From positions 1 through 60,540 of the IMG/VR virus record IMGVR_UViG_3300035701_000034: a stretch of 60,540 nt of DNA; one strand, written 5' to 3'. Shown in pieces: positions 18,066 through 27,378 of this stretch (its first letter is position 1; each line of letters opens with the position of its first letter). This DNA comes from a virus. The translations under genes were made by a program, and so were the position numbers. Under the pieces are notes generated by a model. That model was given only the letters and a program-made list of their open reading frames with translations, ran no database searches and was not told the origin of the DNA.

Positions 18066-18266
18066 ATGGAAATTCTAAAGATAGAGACCAAACAAAAATC
18101 TGATTCAAAATCAGTGATAATTGACGGTAAATTACATGCAAGCATGAAAAAATACTGTATGGGTACAAAGCGTAAAATAGGTGGGGTTATTGAAAATCTC
18201 ATTAGATTATACTTAGCAAATCCCAAAGAAATTGAGAATTTAATTGAAAATATTAAAGATAAATAA
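18066..18266 (+). CDS. ribbon-helix-helix DNA-binding protein
   Basis: The 66-residue product reads like a ribbon-helix-helix regulator: a strand (SKSVIIDGKLHASMKKYC) followed by a helix, a turn (GTKRKIGG) and a second helix (VIENLIRLYLANP). Such proteins bind DNA as dimers and repress transcription. It overlaps the next gene (RuvC-like) by one base, so the two are co-translated. Several inverted repeats overlapping promoters in this window could be its operators, but nothing links them directly. Confidence 0.65.
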   Translation: MEILKIETKQKSDSKSVIIDGKLHASMKKYCMGTKRKIGGVIENLIRLYLANPKEIENLIENIKDK

Positions 18267-18883
18267 TGGGTGATTTATCGAAAAAATATTCATGGTCATT
18301 AGATATTAGCACTACTAATATTGGAATGACTTTGTGGAATACTGAGGGTAAATTGGTTGAAATAAGACACCTTAAATTGGATACTGATAAGTCAGTTCCA
18401 GAAGAAGTCCGATATTTGGATAAAGCACATACTTTTAGGGAATATTTAGTCAAATTTAAGGATGAGGTCGAGAATCAATACAGTTGCGTTATAGAGAACA
18501 TATTTGTGGAGGCTCCACTGATGAACACTCCAGTTAATATTGAAACTACGGCCAAATTACTGGCCTTTAATGGCATTTCTTGCTATATCCTACATCAAGT
18601 CTTTGGTGTTCCACCATACTTGATCTCCATATATCAATCTCGTAAGTTATTTTGTCCAGAACTGGTCAATACCAAGAAGGTCAAGGGTAAATTGAAGGAG
18701 ACTTTAAGCTTCCCTAAAGATGTGGATAAAAAGGTTTATATTTGGAATAAAGTAGCAAAGCAATACCCAAACATTATTTGGCATTATAAGAAGGATGGAT
18801 CAATAAGAGAAACTAGCTATGACATGAGCGATAGTGTTGCTGTGGGCTATGCTGGCTTAAAAGTACTTGGAATTATCAAATAG
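18266..18883 (+). CDS. RuvC-like Holliday junction resolvase
   Basis: The 205-residue protein has the RNase H-fold RuvC pattern: a first strand with catalytic Asp (WSLDISTTNIGMTLW, D13), a second acidic strand end (IFVEAPL, E82) and a late acidic motif (YDMSDSVAVGYA, about 184-193). It would cut four-way DNA junctions during phage recombination and packaging. Length fits phage RuvC proteins (about 150-210). It is in a short operon after the RHH regulator; a host-type promoter for the next gene lies within its last codons. Confidence 0.8.
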   Translation: MGDLSKKYSWSLDISTTNIGMTLWNTEGKLVEIRHLKLDTDKSVPEEVRYLDKAHTFREYLVKFKDEVENQYSCVIENIFVEAPLMNTPVNIETTAKLLAFNGISCYILHQVFGVPPYLISIYQSRKLFCPELVNTKKVKGKLKETLSFPKDVDKKVYIWNKVAKQYPNIIWHYKKDGSIRETSYDMSDSVAVGYAGLKVLGIIK

Positions 18884-18896
18884 TTTTATATATTTG
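18867..18896 (+). promoter_or_regulatory. host-type (Bacteroidota -33/-7) promoter
   Basis: TTG at 18867-18869, a 19-bp spacer and TATATTTG at 18889-18896, an exact match to TTG-N19-TAnnTTTG. It starts inside the 3' end of ruvC and serves the gene at 18914. AGGGACA follows four bases after the -7 element, resembling AGGACA in the same position at 19261. Confidence 0.75.
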
Positions 18897-18913
18897 CAAT
18901 AGGGACAACATAT

Positions 18914-19219
18914 TTGAAATCGGTTTATCTATTACAATCTGACAGTGGTCTATATAAAATAGGGGTGAGTAAAAATCCATCTAAAAGAGTTCGACAACTT
19001 CAAACGGGAAATGGCGAAAAAATTAGATTGATTTATTCATTTGAAACCGACATTCCATTTCTAGTTGAGCAGAGTTTACAGAATCATTTCATGATGTATA
19101 ATGTGAATGGTGAGTGGTTCAATCTTTCATTAGAAGACGAGTTAGAATTTTTAAATCTTTGTCGAAAATCTAATGAGAATATTAAACAACTACTTGAGTC
19201 TGGAAATCTTTTTTTGTAG
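18914..19219 (+). CDS. GIY-YIG-like (T5orf172/MUG113) protein
   Basis: A 101-residue protein starting at TTG (18914), 17 bp after a -7 element. The opening (VYLLQSDSGLYKIGVSKNPS followed by KRVRQLQTGN) fits the short GIY-YIG-related T5orf172/MUG113 family: VYLL for GIY, YKIG for YIG, and an Arg on the following helix. A later Glu (LVEQSLQNHF) and GEWFN are also typical. Such proteins are nuclease-like, and many phages carry them, but a free-standing function is not established. Confidence 0.7.
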   Translation: MKSVYLLQSDSGLYKIGVSKNPSKRVRQLQTGNGEKIRLIYSFETDIPFLVEQSLQNHFMMYNVNGEWFNLSLEDELEFLNLCRKSNENIKQLLESGNLFL

Positions 19220-19225
19220 AATTTG

Positions 19226-19255
19226 TTGTTTATATCGATTCTTTTTATATATTTA
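19226..19255 (+). promoter_or_regulatory. host-type promoter
   Basis: TTG at 19226-19228, 19-bp spacer, TATATTTA at 19248-19255, then AGGACA at 19261-19266. It drives the phosphoesterase gene at 19291 with a leader of roughly 30 bases. Confidence 0.7.
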
Positions 19256-19290
19256 CGAATAGGACATAAGTTAAACAAAAACAAAAACAA

Positions 19291-20736
19291 ATGACAATAC
19301 AGACTCTTGAACAGAAACTTAATATTGGAATTGACATTCTAAAATTTTGTATTAATGAAAATAAGAATCTAACGATAGGATGCTTAAAATTTGGAAAGCA
19401 AGATAAATATCTTCGATATTTAAAAAAGGATTCTCGCCCAAGGAATGAATCAGAGAAAAAACTCATGCAAGAGTTTTTAACGTATTACAATCAATATTTG
19501 ACTAAAAGAGTAAAAATTACAACAGAGGAAACATTAATTCTTAATTCGGAAGTACTTGATGGAATGGAAGAAATGACTAAAGCATTTCTGTCACCAGACA
19601 CGATCATTGAAACTGAAAGTTCAAAAATTACTGATACTTCCAATAATACTAAAGAACTTGATTTTAGAGGTAATGAAGTAATTAAAACCACCGAGCAACT
19701 AATAGAAGCAGCTAAAATCGATTTGAATATTTGGAAAGTCGATAAAAAAATAGCTAACGTATGGGATGTTACAATGAGAGGTTCTGATGGTGAACCACTC
19801 ACAGCGCAAAACTTTCAAGTAAAGTTATGGCTATCCAAAATCAGAAGTGATGATGAACAAAAAGCATGGGATAATTTCTTAAATTCAATTGCAGATTCAG
19901 CACCGGATTTATCCTATCTTCAAAAACCCGCATCAAAACAGGGTAAAAAATATATGCTTGAAATATCAATTCCTGATCTTCATATAGGAAAGTTAGCACA
20001 CGAAGACGAAGTTGGTGAAAACTATGACACTAAAATAGCTATTGATAGATATAAAGTAGCTGTCGATAAATTACTTAATCATGTTAGTCATTATAAAGAT
20101 CAAATTGAAGAAATCTTATTCCCAATAGGAAATGATTTACTTCAAATTGATAAGATGGAAGGAACCACGACTGCTGGTACAAAAGTTGACACGGATTCAA
20201 GATGGCAACAAATGTTCTTAAAAGCTAAAGAATTGTGTATTGGTACGATTAATAAATTAGCAGCTATAGCACCAGTAAGAGTTGTGATGGTAAGTGGAAA
20301 TCATGATAATCAAACGATTTTTTATTTGGGAGAGGTTTTAGTGGCATACTACAGAAATAACACTGAAACGGTGATTTTAGATAATTCACCGTTTCAAAGA
20401 AAATATCATAGATATGGAATAAATCTTATTGGATTTACTCACGGTAATGAAGAGAAACATCAGGATTTAGGATTACTCATGGCAACAGAACAGCCAGATA
20501 TGTGGGCAGCAACTCGATTTAGACAATTTCACTTAGGACATTTTCATTCACGTAAGACAACGAAATATGTAGACGTTAATGAATTTCAAGGATTTCAAAT
20601 AAGAATATTACCTAGTTTATCTTCATCAGATAAATGGCATAATACGAAGGGCTATATTTCTATTAAGTCTGCAGTTGCATTCTTATACGATAAAGAGAAT
20701 GGAATGATTAGTGAATTTTCACATAATGTATTTTAA
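19291..20736 (+). CDS. calcineurin-like metallophosphoesterase
   Basis: The 481-residue protein has an N-terminal 210-residue region of unknown fold followed by a metallophosphoesterase domain. The metal-binding motifs are in order: IPDLHIGK (about 228), GNDLL (about 279), SGNHDN (about 335), THGNEE (about 385) and GHFHS (about 413). These enzymes hydrolyse phosphodiesters of DNA, RNA or nucleotides. Being next to primase and RuvC suggests a DNA-processing role. Its own promoter lies at 19226-19255. Confidence 0.8.
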   Translation: MTIQTLEQKLNIGIDILKFCINENKNLTIGCLKFGKQDKYLRYLKKDSRPRNESEKKLMQEFLTYYNQYLTKRVKITTEETLILNSEVLDGMEEMTKAFLSPDTIIETESSKITDTSNNTKELDFRGNEVIKTTEQLIEAAKIDLNIWKVDKKIANVWDVTMRGSDGEPLTAQNFQVKLWLSKIRSDDEQKAWDNFLNSIADSAPDLSYLQKPASKQGKKYMLEISIPDLHIGKLAHEDEVGENYDTKIAIDRYKVAVDKLLNHVSHYKDQIEEILFPIGNDLLQIDKMEGTTTAGTKVDTDSRWQQMFLKAKELCIGTINKLAAIAPVRVVMVSGNHDNQTIFYLGEVLVAYYRNNTETVILDNSPFQRKYHRYGINLIGFTHGNEEKHQDLGLLMATEQPDMWAATRFRQFHLGHFHSRKTTKYVDVNEFQGFQIRILPSLSSSDKWHNTKGYISIKSAVAFLYDKENGMISEFSHNVF

Positions 20737-20746
20737 ATTAATTGAT

Positions 20747-21241
20747 ATGGAAGAAAAACAAGAAAAAAAATCAACAAAGAAAAAAACACCTATAGTTGAT
20801 GAAGAAAAAGTAAGAGAAGCAAAAAAGAAAGTAAATGATTTGCTTCAAGGTACGGGTCTTGAAGACCCTACAGATGTATTTGTACCACCAGTAATGGATG
20901 ATGAATCACAAGGAACTAATCTTAATAATGACAATGCAACTTCATGGTTAAATGAACAAGTTGCAGGTCTAACTCAGCAAGTTGATGAATTAGAAAAAAC
21001 TATTATGCATTTAAGAAATGATAATTCAAATTTATTGATTTCTCATAATAGCGGTGATGCAACTACATCAGAAAAGGCGAAAATAATAGAATTATACAAA
21101 CATTTTGAGGGGGTTTATAGAGCAGGATCATATGATCAGGTAAAATTTTCAAATCCACAATATGGAAATGGTGTACTTGATATGTTTTTAAGTACTTTTG
21201 TCTTTTTGAATGATTACAAATCATATAGACATAGAGGATAA
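20747..21241 (+). CDS. hypothetical protein, coiled coil
   Basis: A 164-residue protein starting at the ATG at 20747; an upstream in-frame start at 20711 overlaps the phosphoesterase and is less likely. The N-terminus is very Lys/Glu-rich and disordered (EEKQEKKSTKKK). Residues about 85-110 form a coiled coil (LTQQVDELEKTIMHLRNDN), and the last 50 residues look folded. No family is recognised. It may be a small scaffold or DNA-associated protein. Confidence 0.7.
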   Translation: MEEKQEKKSTKKKTPIVDEEKVREAKKKVNDLLQGTGLEDPTDVFVPPVMDDESQGTNLNNDNATSWLNEQVAGLTQQVDELEKTIMHLRNDNSNLLISHNSGDATTSEKAKIIELYKHFEGVYRAGSYDQVKFSNPQYGNGVLDMFLSTFVFLNDYKSYRHRG

Positions 21242-21274
21242 TTGTTAAGATTGCAAGGAGTGGTACAGAAGTCT

Positions 21275-21303
21275 AAATGCTTTGATTTAATGTCAAAGCA
21301 TTT
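21275..21303 (+). other. strong RNA stem-loop ahead of primase
   Basis: AAATGCTTTGA and TCAAAGCATTT form a perfect 11-bp stem with a seven-base loop (TTTAATG), in the 83-bp gap before the primase ATG at 21325. No T tract follows, so it is not an ordinary terminator. It could be a leader structure that controls primase translation, an RNA-stabilising element or a remnant of a small RNA. Confidence 0.6.
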
Positions 21304-21324
21304 GGCGTTTAAAAAAAGAATAAT

Positions 21325-22305
21325 ATGAAAGGTAATTGGGGTGAGTTAACATCGTTGGTTGGACGTATATTCACGGACATAAAAAATGAGGGTAATGAGC
21401 AGATTCAAGTAAACTGCCCAAGATGTCAGGAACGTGATGATCTACCTGAACCGGATGAAAAATATAATCTTGAAATTAATTTAAGATTGAAAAAATTTCG
21501 ATGCTGGAAATGTGATGAACCATTTTTTTCTGGTAATTTAAAGTATCTCATAAATTTGTATGGTAATAATGATGATATAAATGAATACAAAGAATATGAA
21601 TATAATAATTTAGACATTCTTGCTGATGAAGAAGAGAAAGTTGTAATACAGGATGTTGAATTACCACAAGAATTTATATCATTCACAAGTATCGATACTA
21701 CTAATTCGGCTCATATGGAAGCGTATAATTACCTGCTTTATGTGAGAAAAATAGATTATAAGACCATATTGAAATTTAGATTAGGGTTTTGTCTTGAAGG
21801 TAGGTATAAGAAAAGGATCATTATTCCTTCATTTGATGTCTATGGCAAGCTTAATTATTTCGTGGGTAGAACATACGATAAGTATTGTAAAAGACCCTAC
21901 GATAACCTTAAATCAAGTAAGGACGCTATTATATTCAATGAGGGATATATTGATTGGGATTCAACGGTTTATCTGGTAGAAGGGCCGTTTGATTTTTTGA
22001 GTTTTAACATTAATACTATACCTCTATTAGGTAAAATATTGGGTGAAAAATTATTTTTCAAAATAAAAGAGAAAAAACCGGATATTATTGTTATCTTAGA
22101 CCCTGATGCATGGAAGAATGCAATGAGTTTATATCAACAATTATTGACGATATATTATGATTGTGAAGAAAAGGTTAAAATAGTAGAAATGAAAGGTAAA
22201 AACGATTTAGATGAATTAAAGAGATTTGAAGGAATCTCATCTGTCATTGCTCAAATTAAAGAAGCAAGACAGTTACAAGATGACGATTATTTGCACGTCA
22301 AATAA
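21325..22305 (+). CDS. DnaG-type DNA primase
   Basis: A 326-residue primase. An N-terminal zinc-binding region has CPRC (31-34) and CWKC (60-63). A short linker leads to a TOPRIM-type core with the catalytic motif VEGPFDFLSF (about 217-226, Glu) and the later acidic pair in ILDPDAWKNA. It synthesises RNA primers for lagging-strand replication. It lacks the long helicase-binding tail of bacterial DnaG, as is common in phage primases. Confidence 0.85.
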   Translation: MKGNWGELTSLVGRIFTDIKNEGNEQIQVNCPRCQERDDLPEPDEKYNLEINLRLKKFRCWKCDEPFFSGNLKYLINLYGNNDDINEYKEYEYNNLDILADEEEKVVIQDVELPQEFISFTSIDTTNSAHMEAYNYLLYVRKIDYKTILKFRLGFCLEGRYKKRIIIPSFDVYGKLNYFVGRTYDKYCKRPYDNLKSSKDAIIFNEGYIDWDSTVYLVEGPFDFLSFNINTIPLLGKILGEKLFFKIKEKKPDIIVILDPDAWKNAMSLYQQLLTIYYDCEEKVKIVEMKGKNDLDELKRFEGISSVIAQIKEARQLQDDDYLHVK

Positions 22306-22320
22306 CTTAATGTATATGTG
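22291..22320 (+). promoter_or_regulatory. host-type promoter for the sigma factor gene
   Basis: TTG at 22291-22293 and TATATGTG at 22313-22320 with a 19-bp spacer. One mismatch from TAnnTTTG. Only 8 bp separate it from the ATG at 22329, so the transcript would have almost no leader. Confidence 0.5.
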
Positions 22321-22328
22321 TACTATAA

Positions 22329-22904
22329 ATGACCTCAAGACAAGATAAAGATTTAGAATTATTACAATTGATATTACAAACTAACGACTCTAAATCAAGC
22401 AACGAACTATATGGATTTTATACTGATGAGATAAAATGCCACATAAAAAAGAAATTTAAATTAACGGAAGAAGATGCCGAAGATTTAACTTCGGATACTG
22501 TAATAAAGATGTTATCAAATTTATTCTCATACGAGAAAAATAAATCTAATTTTAGAACTTGGGTAATAACTATAGCAGATAACACGGTTATTAATTTTAA
22601 GAAAAAATTATCTAATAATATAGAACACTTCGTATATACTAATATTGAAGATATTGATAAGCATCAATTCATTGAAGATATGCCAACACAAGATAGCTTT
22701 GAAGAGACCTTTTCAAATAACAATACTCTCAATTACATAACATCTGATCTTGATGAGGATTCTAATGATATGATTCACAAGAAATACGTGGAAGGAAAGA
22801 CCCATAAAGAAATAGGAGTACATTACTCAATGACTAGTACAACAATATCGAATAAGATTAGTTACATCAAAACTAAGATGAAGAAAAAAATGGAGAATGA
22901 ATAA
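22329..22904 (+). CDS. sigma-70 family RNA polymerase sigma factor (ECF-like)
   Basis: A 191-residue protein with the two-domain layout of extracytoplasmic-function sigma factors. Region 2 (residues about 25-95) has the typical helix pairs with TEEDAEDLTSDTVIKML and FRTWVITIADNTVINFKKK. Region 4 (about 150-190) has a helix-turn-helix (HKEIGVHYSMTSTTISNKI). It would redirect host RNA polymerase to phage promoters. The best candidate target is the GTATTTAT element found before many virion genes. It follows the primase and carries a host-type promoter. Confidence 0.85.
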   Translation: MTSRQDKDLELLQLILQTNDSKSSNELYGFYTDEIKCHIKKKFKLTEEDAEDLTSDTVIKMLSNLFSYEKNKSNFRTWVITIADNTVINFKKKLSNNIEHFVYTNIEDIDKHQFIEDMPTQDSFEETFSNNNTLNYITSDLDEDSNDMIHKKYVEGKTHKEIGVHYSMTSTTISNKISYIKTKMKKKMENE

Positions 22905-22965
22905 GAACACAATAACATTAATTAATTAATTAATAACAGGACAAGTTCCATCAAATACTTAATAT

Positions 22966-23364
22966 ATGAAAAATGATTACCCAACAAAAGAAGTTTTTAT
23001 TTGCGACTGCTTTTCCAATGAACATCAGCTAGTTCTATGCTATATGTTTGGTGATGATGAATTGGATTTCGATACGATGACTTTTCAATTTTATTTGAAT
23101 CCAACTTTTGGTTTTTGGAAGAGAATTGGTGTTGCAATTCGATATATCTTTGGATATAAATCAAAATACGGGGATTGGGATGATTATATGGTAAACCATA
23201 AAGATTGTGATAAATTAATCGATTATTTTCAAAAATTGAAAAACGATTATGTTAATGTTAATGCTAATATAACAAATAGCCTTAATAATGATTCCGTGCT
23301 GGATCATTTCAGATCGGATATTACAAATACCAAACCACAAAATACGACTACAAACAATCCTTAA
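22966..23364 (+). CDS. conserved phage hypothetical protein
   Basis: A 132-residue protein whose pattern (EVFICDCFSNEHQLVL, then YLNPTFGFWKRIGVAIRYIFGYKS) resembles a small protein found in many large phages: a Cys-x-Cys and His near the start and a Trp/Arg-rich helix in the middle. The function is unknown. The C-terminal 35 residues are Asn/Thr-rich and disordered. The gap before it holds an ATTA repeat and an AGGACA sequence like those downstream of other promoters. Confidence 0.75.
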   Translation: MKNDYPTKEVFICDCFSNEHQLVLCYMFGDDELDFDTMTFQFYLNPTFGFWKRIGVAIRYIFGYKSKYGDWDDYMVNHKDCDKLIDYFQKLKNDYVNVNANITNSLNNDSVLDHFRSDITNTKPQNTTTNNP

Positions 23365-23417
23365 TTCTAATAAAATCAATAAATTTAATTCTGACACAAA
23401 ATTTATGCTTCTTTTCT

Positions 23418-23426
23418 GTATTTATA
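23418..23426 (+). promoter_or_regulatory. putative late promoter element
   Basis: GTATTTATA, its second base 27 bp before the ATG of the 1310-residue fibre gene. It fits the spacing class of 23-27 bp. Confidence 0.6.
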
Positions 23427-23445
23427 CTGAAAGAAGCAAGAATTT

Positions 23446-26400
23446 ATGGCAGAAAAAAGTGCATTAAGACTCCTTCCGGGGAAAGATGCTTTATTAGAGT
23501 ATGTATCTGGAGTATATAAAGCTAAAACTTTCGTAGAACGTAATGGATTAATGTATAAAGCATTAGTCGATACTTCGTCTACATTTATAACATCGGAATG
23601 GGAAGTAGTTAATGGTGATTTACGTGATTTAAGAGTAAATTTCATCAGAGATCGTAATGCATTAACGGGAAATACTCCAACGACTGGTACAACTGGTTAT
23701 CACATACCTATTGTTGATAATACTAATGTTTTAGTACTAAATGCAACTGCAGACCCTTTAGTTGGATCAAATAAATTTGCTAGATACAATTACAATAAAA
23801 CAACGGCTAAATGGTTATTATTACAAGTCAGTACTGGTAGTACATCAAGTAATGTTAGTAATTATACTCTTTTAACAAACAGACCAAACATAATCAGTGG
23901 TATAACAGTTACAGCAGGTGCTGGATTAACTGGTGGTGGTAGTTTTAGCGGTACAGTTCCACCATCAACAGGTACAATTACCTTACAGCATTTAGATACA
24001 TCATCTCAAGATAGTTTAAATCCATCAGGATTTACGTATGTACAAAAATTAAAAGTAGATACATATGGTCATGTTACAGGTGCTACAACTTCATTATGGA
24101 TACATCCAGATACTTCTAGTCAAGCTAATATAACTAATACGGGTCTTACTTACATTCAAAGTATTCAAGTGGATAGTGTTGGACATTTAATTGGAATGAG
24201 TAGTGGAACATGGATACATCCTGATAACTCAACTCAAGGTTCTGTAATCAATACAGGAACAACATTTATACAAAGTATACAATTAGATTCGGTAGGTCAT
24301 ATAACAGGAATAAACAGTGCTGTTGCACCAGCTAGTATCAGTGGTGTAAATTTTAATGTTGCTGGTAATAGCGGTGGTTCTATTGCAATGCCTAATGGAG
24401 GAACATTGCAAATAACTGGAGGAACAAATATAAATACAGTAAGTACTGTACATGGTTTAAATGTTGGATTAAGAATTAATATGACACCTGCAGGTTCTAA
24501 TGGCCAAGTACAGGTTAATAATAGTGGAGTATTAGGTGCTGGTTCTGGATTGTTATATGGATCAAATATATTAACAACACCTAGTTTAATAATTTCGACA
24601 ACATCTGCATCAGGTAATTCAAGTAATTCAATTTTAGTAAGAGATACAGCAACAGGTGTTGTTAATGAAATTTCACAATCATTTATTAGAACTGCAATAG
24701 CAGGATCAAATACACAATTACAATATAATAGCAACGGTATTCTCGGTGCATCATCAAATTTAACATTTACAGGTAATACAACATTAGTAAGTGGTGCTGT
24801 TGCAATAACGACAACACCTAGTGTTGGTAGTAGTGATGATGTATTAACATGGAATTCAACAAGTAAGAAAATTACTAAGATAACTCAAACTTCTATTGTT
24901 ACGGGAAAATTAGACACTTCCACATTCAATACATATTCTGGAAATACTTCTGCTATAATTAGTTCGTTGTCTTCAACGAAGTTGAATATATCATCATTTA
25001 ATGCATATTCAGGAGTAACAGCAACAAATATTGCAAATAGATTGTTAACTACTTCATTTAATTTCTATTCTGGTCTTACTGCTGCATTCATTAATACTAA
25101 ATTAGCAATATCATCATTTAATATTTACTCTGGTAATACTGTTAATTCAATCAATAGTAAATTAGCAACATCGTCATTTAATTTTTATACTGGTACTACA
25201 GAACCATCGATTTATTTAGGTAAGATACCTTTCAATAATTATTCTGCTACTACTATAAGTAACATTAATAATAAGTTATCTACGAGTGCGTTTAATTTTT
25301 ATTCTGGAATCACAGCAACTAGATTAAGTAGTTTAGAATCTAATGACGTTACAGGTGCAACTTCATTAGGAAATCACACTATATTAGGAACCAAATTAGG
25401 AAAAAATTTACGATTCAAAGGATTGGCTGCTGGTACAAATATTGTATTAACACCAACATCAACAGGAATAACAATTAATGCTCCAACGATATTTATAACA
25501 CCATATGCGATAGCAAATAGTGTTCAATTTAATGGTAGTGGTATATTTAGTGGATCGACTGGTCTTACATTAACATTAGGATTGTTAAATGCACCAAACT
25601 CAATTCAACTTTCAAGAAATACAATTGGTGGTGATAGAACTATAGCTGCAGAAAGTAGTACAATTAATAATACGTTTAGAATTTTTAATAGAGTTGGTAA
25701 AATATCTATAAGTGGTGGTACTAGTTCCACAGCAACTGCTGCATCTGATGTAACTATTCAAGCAGGTTTAAATTCATCTACAGGCCCATCAGGTAATTTA
25801 ATTCTTCTTGGTGGCGGTGCATCTTTTGGTTCTGGTACGGGTACTGGAGGTAATGTAAGTATCATAGGTGGAACTAACAATAGTGCATCTGCAGCAGCAG
25901 GTAGTGTAACTATTCAAGGTGGTGGTAATTCTTCAACTGGTCAACAAGGAACTGTAACTATTCAAGCAACAACTGGTATTGGGTCAGGTGGTGGTATAAA
26001 TATTATTGCAGGTGGATCATCAACTGGCCCTAGTGGTAATATAGTAATTAATGGTGGGCTTTCACAAAATGCTCTTCCGGGTAGTAATATTAACATACTA
26101 GCTGGTCAGAACAATTCAACTGGTATTGGTGGTTCTATTTCTTTGCAAGGTGGTAGTAATGGTAGCACTAATGCTGCTGGTAATATAAATATTTTTGGTG
26201 GACAAACTAATGGTGCTGGTCTTGGAGGTAATGTATATATCAGAGGGGGTATAAATGGTAGTTCACTAATTAGAGGACAAGTTATTATTGTTGGTAGTTC
26301 TAGCACATCAATTTCTAATGGTGTGATAATTAGTGGAGATAGTGCAACAGGTTCTGGTGGTAATGTCCTTATTCAAGGAGGTATTAATAATACTGCTTCT

Positions 26401-27378
26401 GGTTCAATTCCATCATCAATTAAACTTTATGGTGTAACTAATAGTGGTGGAAATGGTGATATTATTATAAGAGCATCGTTAAATACTTTAGGTGGTAATC
26501 CGGGTGGTAATATTAATATGAGTGGTGGTACTGGTGCAGCTAATGGTGGTAGGGTAATAATTGCAGGTGGTGTAGGAACAACAAATGGTGGCCATTTATA
26601 TCTTACTGGTGGTACTGGACTTGCAAATCAAGGTGGTAATGTAAATATCATTGGAGGTACTTCTGGAAATGTTACTGGAATTCAAGCTGGTGATGTAAAT
26701 ATTACAGGTGGTTTACAAGTTGGTGGTGGTACTGGCCCGGGTGGTAATGTGAATATTACTGGTGGACTTGGTGCTGGTAATGGTGGTGGATCAGTAATTA
26801 TAAAAGGTGCTATTTCAACGGCAACAATACAAGGTGGTGTTGTTGATATAAGAGGTGGGTCTTCGAATACATCTACAACATCTGGTGCAGTTACAATACG
26901 TGGTGGGGATGCAACATCATCTGGTTTCCCCGCAACATTATATTTAATTGGTGGAAATTCAAGTAATACAAATGCAGGTTTAATACAAATAACGGGTGGT
27001 CAAACAAGTTCAACTACTGGACTTGGTGGTGGTGTAACAATACGTGGTGGTGATGGTACTGCGACTGGTTCTAAAGGGGGTACATTAACAATTGCTGGTG
27101 GTTCTAGACAAGTTACCAGTGCTGGTGCAAATGGTGATGTTTTAATAAATGGTGGAGGTCAAAGTGGATTTGGAGAAACCACAGGATTTGGTAATGTATA
27201 CTTACATAATCAAGTTGAATTAGTATTATCTGCGACTAATGGTAATAAAGTAACCCACATTGGTCAAGCATCAGCGAATCCAACTACAGCACCTTCTAGT
27301 GGTGTTATATTGTATTATGATGGTACTAATTTTAGAGCTTGGAGATCAGGTCAAGGAGCTTCACAAATAATTGCATAA
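23446..27378 (+). CDS. giant tail fibre protein, glycine-rich
   Basis: A 1310-residue protein. Residues 1-130 form an N-terminal attachment-like domain. Residues 150-480 hold repeated motifs such as LTNTGLTYIQSIQVDSVGH and HPDTSSQ that are typical of long-fibre shafts. Residues about 490-640 are repeated Ser/Phe/Tyr units (SSFNFYSGNT-like) that probably form a coiled or trimeric shaft. Residues about 748-1240 are dozens of Gly-Gly-x repeats (GGxxG) forming a beta-helix or collagen-like stalk. The C-terminal ~60 residues (WRSGQGASQIIA) look like a tip or chaperone-type end. It is likely trimeric. Confidence 0.8.
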   Translation: MAEKSALRLLPGKDALLEYVSGVYKAKTFVERNGLMYKALVDTSSTFITSEWEVVNGDLRDLRVNFIRDRNALTGNTPTTGTTGYHIPIVDNTNVLVLNATADPLVGSNKFARYNYNKTTAKWLLLQVSTGSTSSNVSNYTLLTNRPNIISGITVTAGAGLTGGGSFSGTVPPSTGTITLQHLDTSSQDSLNPSGFTYVQKLKVDTYGHVTGATTSLWIHPDTSSQANITNTGLTYIQSIQVDSVGHLIGMSSGTWIHPDNSTQGSVINTGTTFIQSIQLDSVGHITGINSAVAPASISGVNFNVAGNSGGSIAMPNGGTLQITGGTNINTVSTVHGLNVGLRINMTPAGSNGQVQVNNSGVLGAGSGLLYGSNILTTPSLIISTTSASGNSSNSILVRDTATGVVNEISQSFIRTAIAGSNTQLQYNSNGILGASSNLTFTGNTTLVSGAVAITTTPSVGSSDDVLTWNSTSKKITKITQTSIVTGKLDTSTFNTYSGNTSAIISSLSSTKLNISSFNAYSGVTATNIANRLLTTSFNFYSGLTAAFINTKLAISSFNIYSGNTVNSINSKLATSSFNFYTGTTEPSIYLGKIPFNNYSATTISNINNKLSTSAFNFYSGITATRLSSLESNDVTGATSLGNHTILGTKLGKNLRFKGLAAGTNIVLTPTSTGITINAPTIFITPYAIANSVQFNGSGIFSGSTGLTLTLGLLNAPNSIQLSRNTIGGDRTIAAESSTINNTFRIFNRVGKISISGGTSSTATAASDVTIQAGLNSSTGPSGNLILLGGGASFGSGTGTGGNVSIIGGTNNSASAAAGSVTIQGGGNSSTGQQGTVTIQATTGIGSGGGINIIAGGSSTGPSGNIVINGGLSQNALPGSNINILAGQNNSTGIGGSISLQGGSNGSTNAAGNINIFGGQTNGAGLGGNVYIRGGINGSSLIRGQVIIVGSSSTSISNGVIISGDSATGSGGNVLIQGGINNTASGSIPSSIKLYGVTNSGGNGDIIIRASLNTLGGNPGGNINMSGGTGAANGGRVIIAGGVGTTNGGHLYLTGGTGLANQGGNVNIIGGTSGNVTGIQAGDVNITGGLQVGGGTGPGGNVNITGGLGAGNGGGSVIIKGAISTATIQGGVVDIRGGSSNTSTTSGAVTIRGGDATSSGFPATLYLIGGNSSNTNAGLIQITGGQTSSTTGLGGGVTIRGGDGTATGSKGGTLTIAGGSRQVTSAGANGDVLINGGGQSGFGETTGFGNVYLHNQVELVLSATNGNKVTHIGQASANPTTAPSSGVILYYDGTNFRAWRSGQGASQIIA

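Noticed and set aside
21241-21324. Possible tRNA, because GGTAC and a stem with a seven-base loop occur
   Set aside because: There is no T-arm consensus or acceptor stem, and loop position 37 is T; kept only as a stem-loop.
22915-22935. ATTA repeat as a regulatory array
   Set aside because: It is a short low-complexity tract without spacing or symmetry beyond its own repeat.
24297-24734. Open frame of 145 residues on the minus strand inside the fibre gene
   Set aside because: It is Pro/Leu/Val-rich, as expected from the reverse complement of Gly/Ser/Asn-rich coding; it has no start context and lies wholly within a convincing gene.
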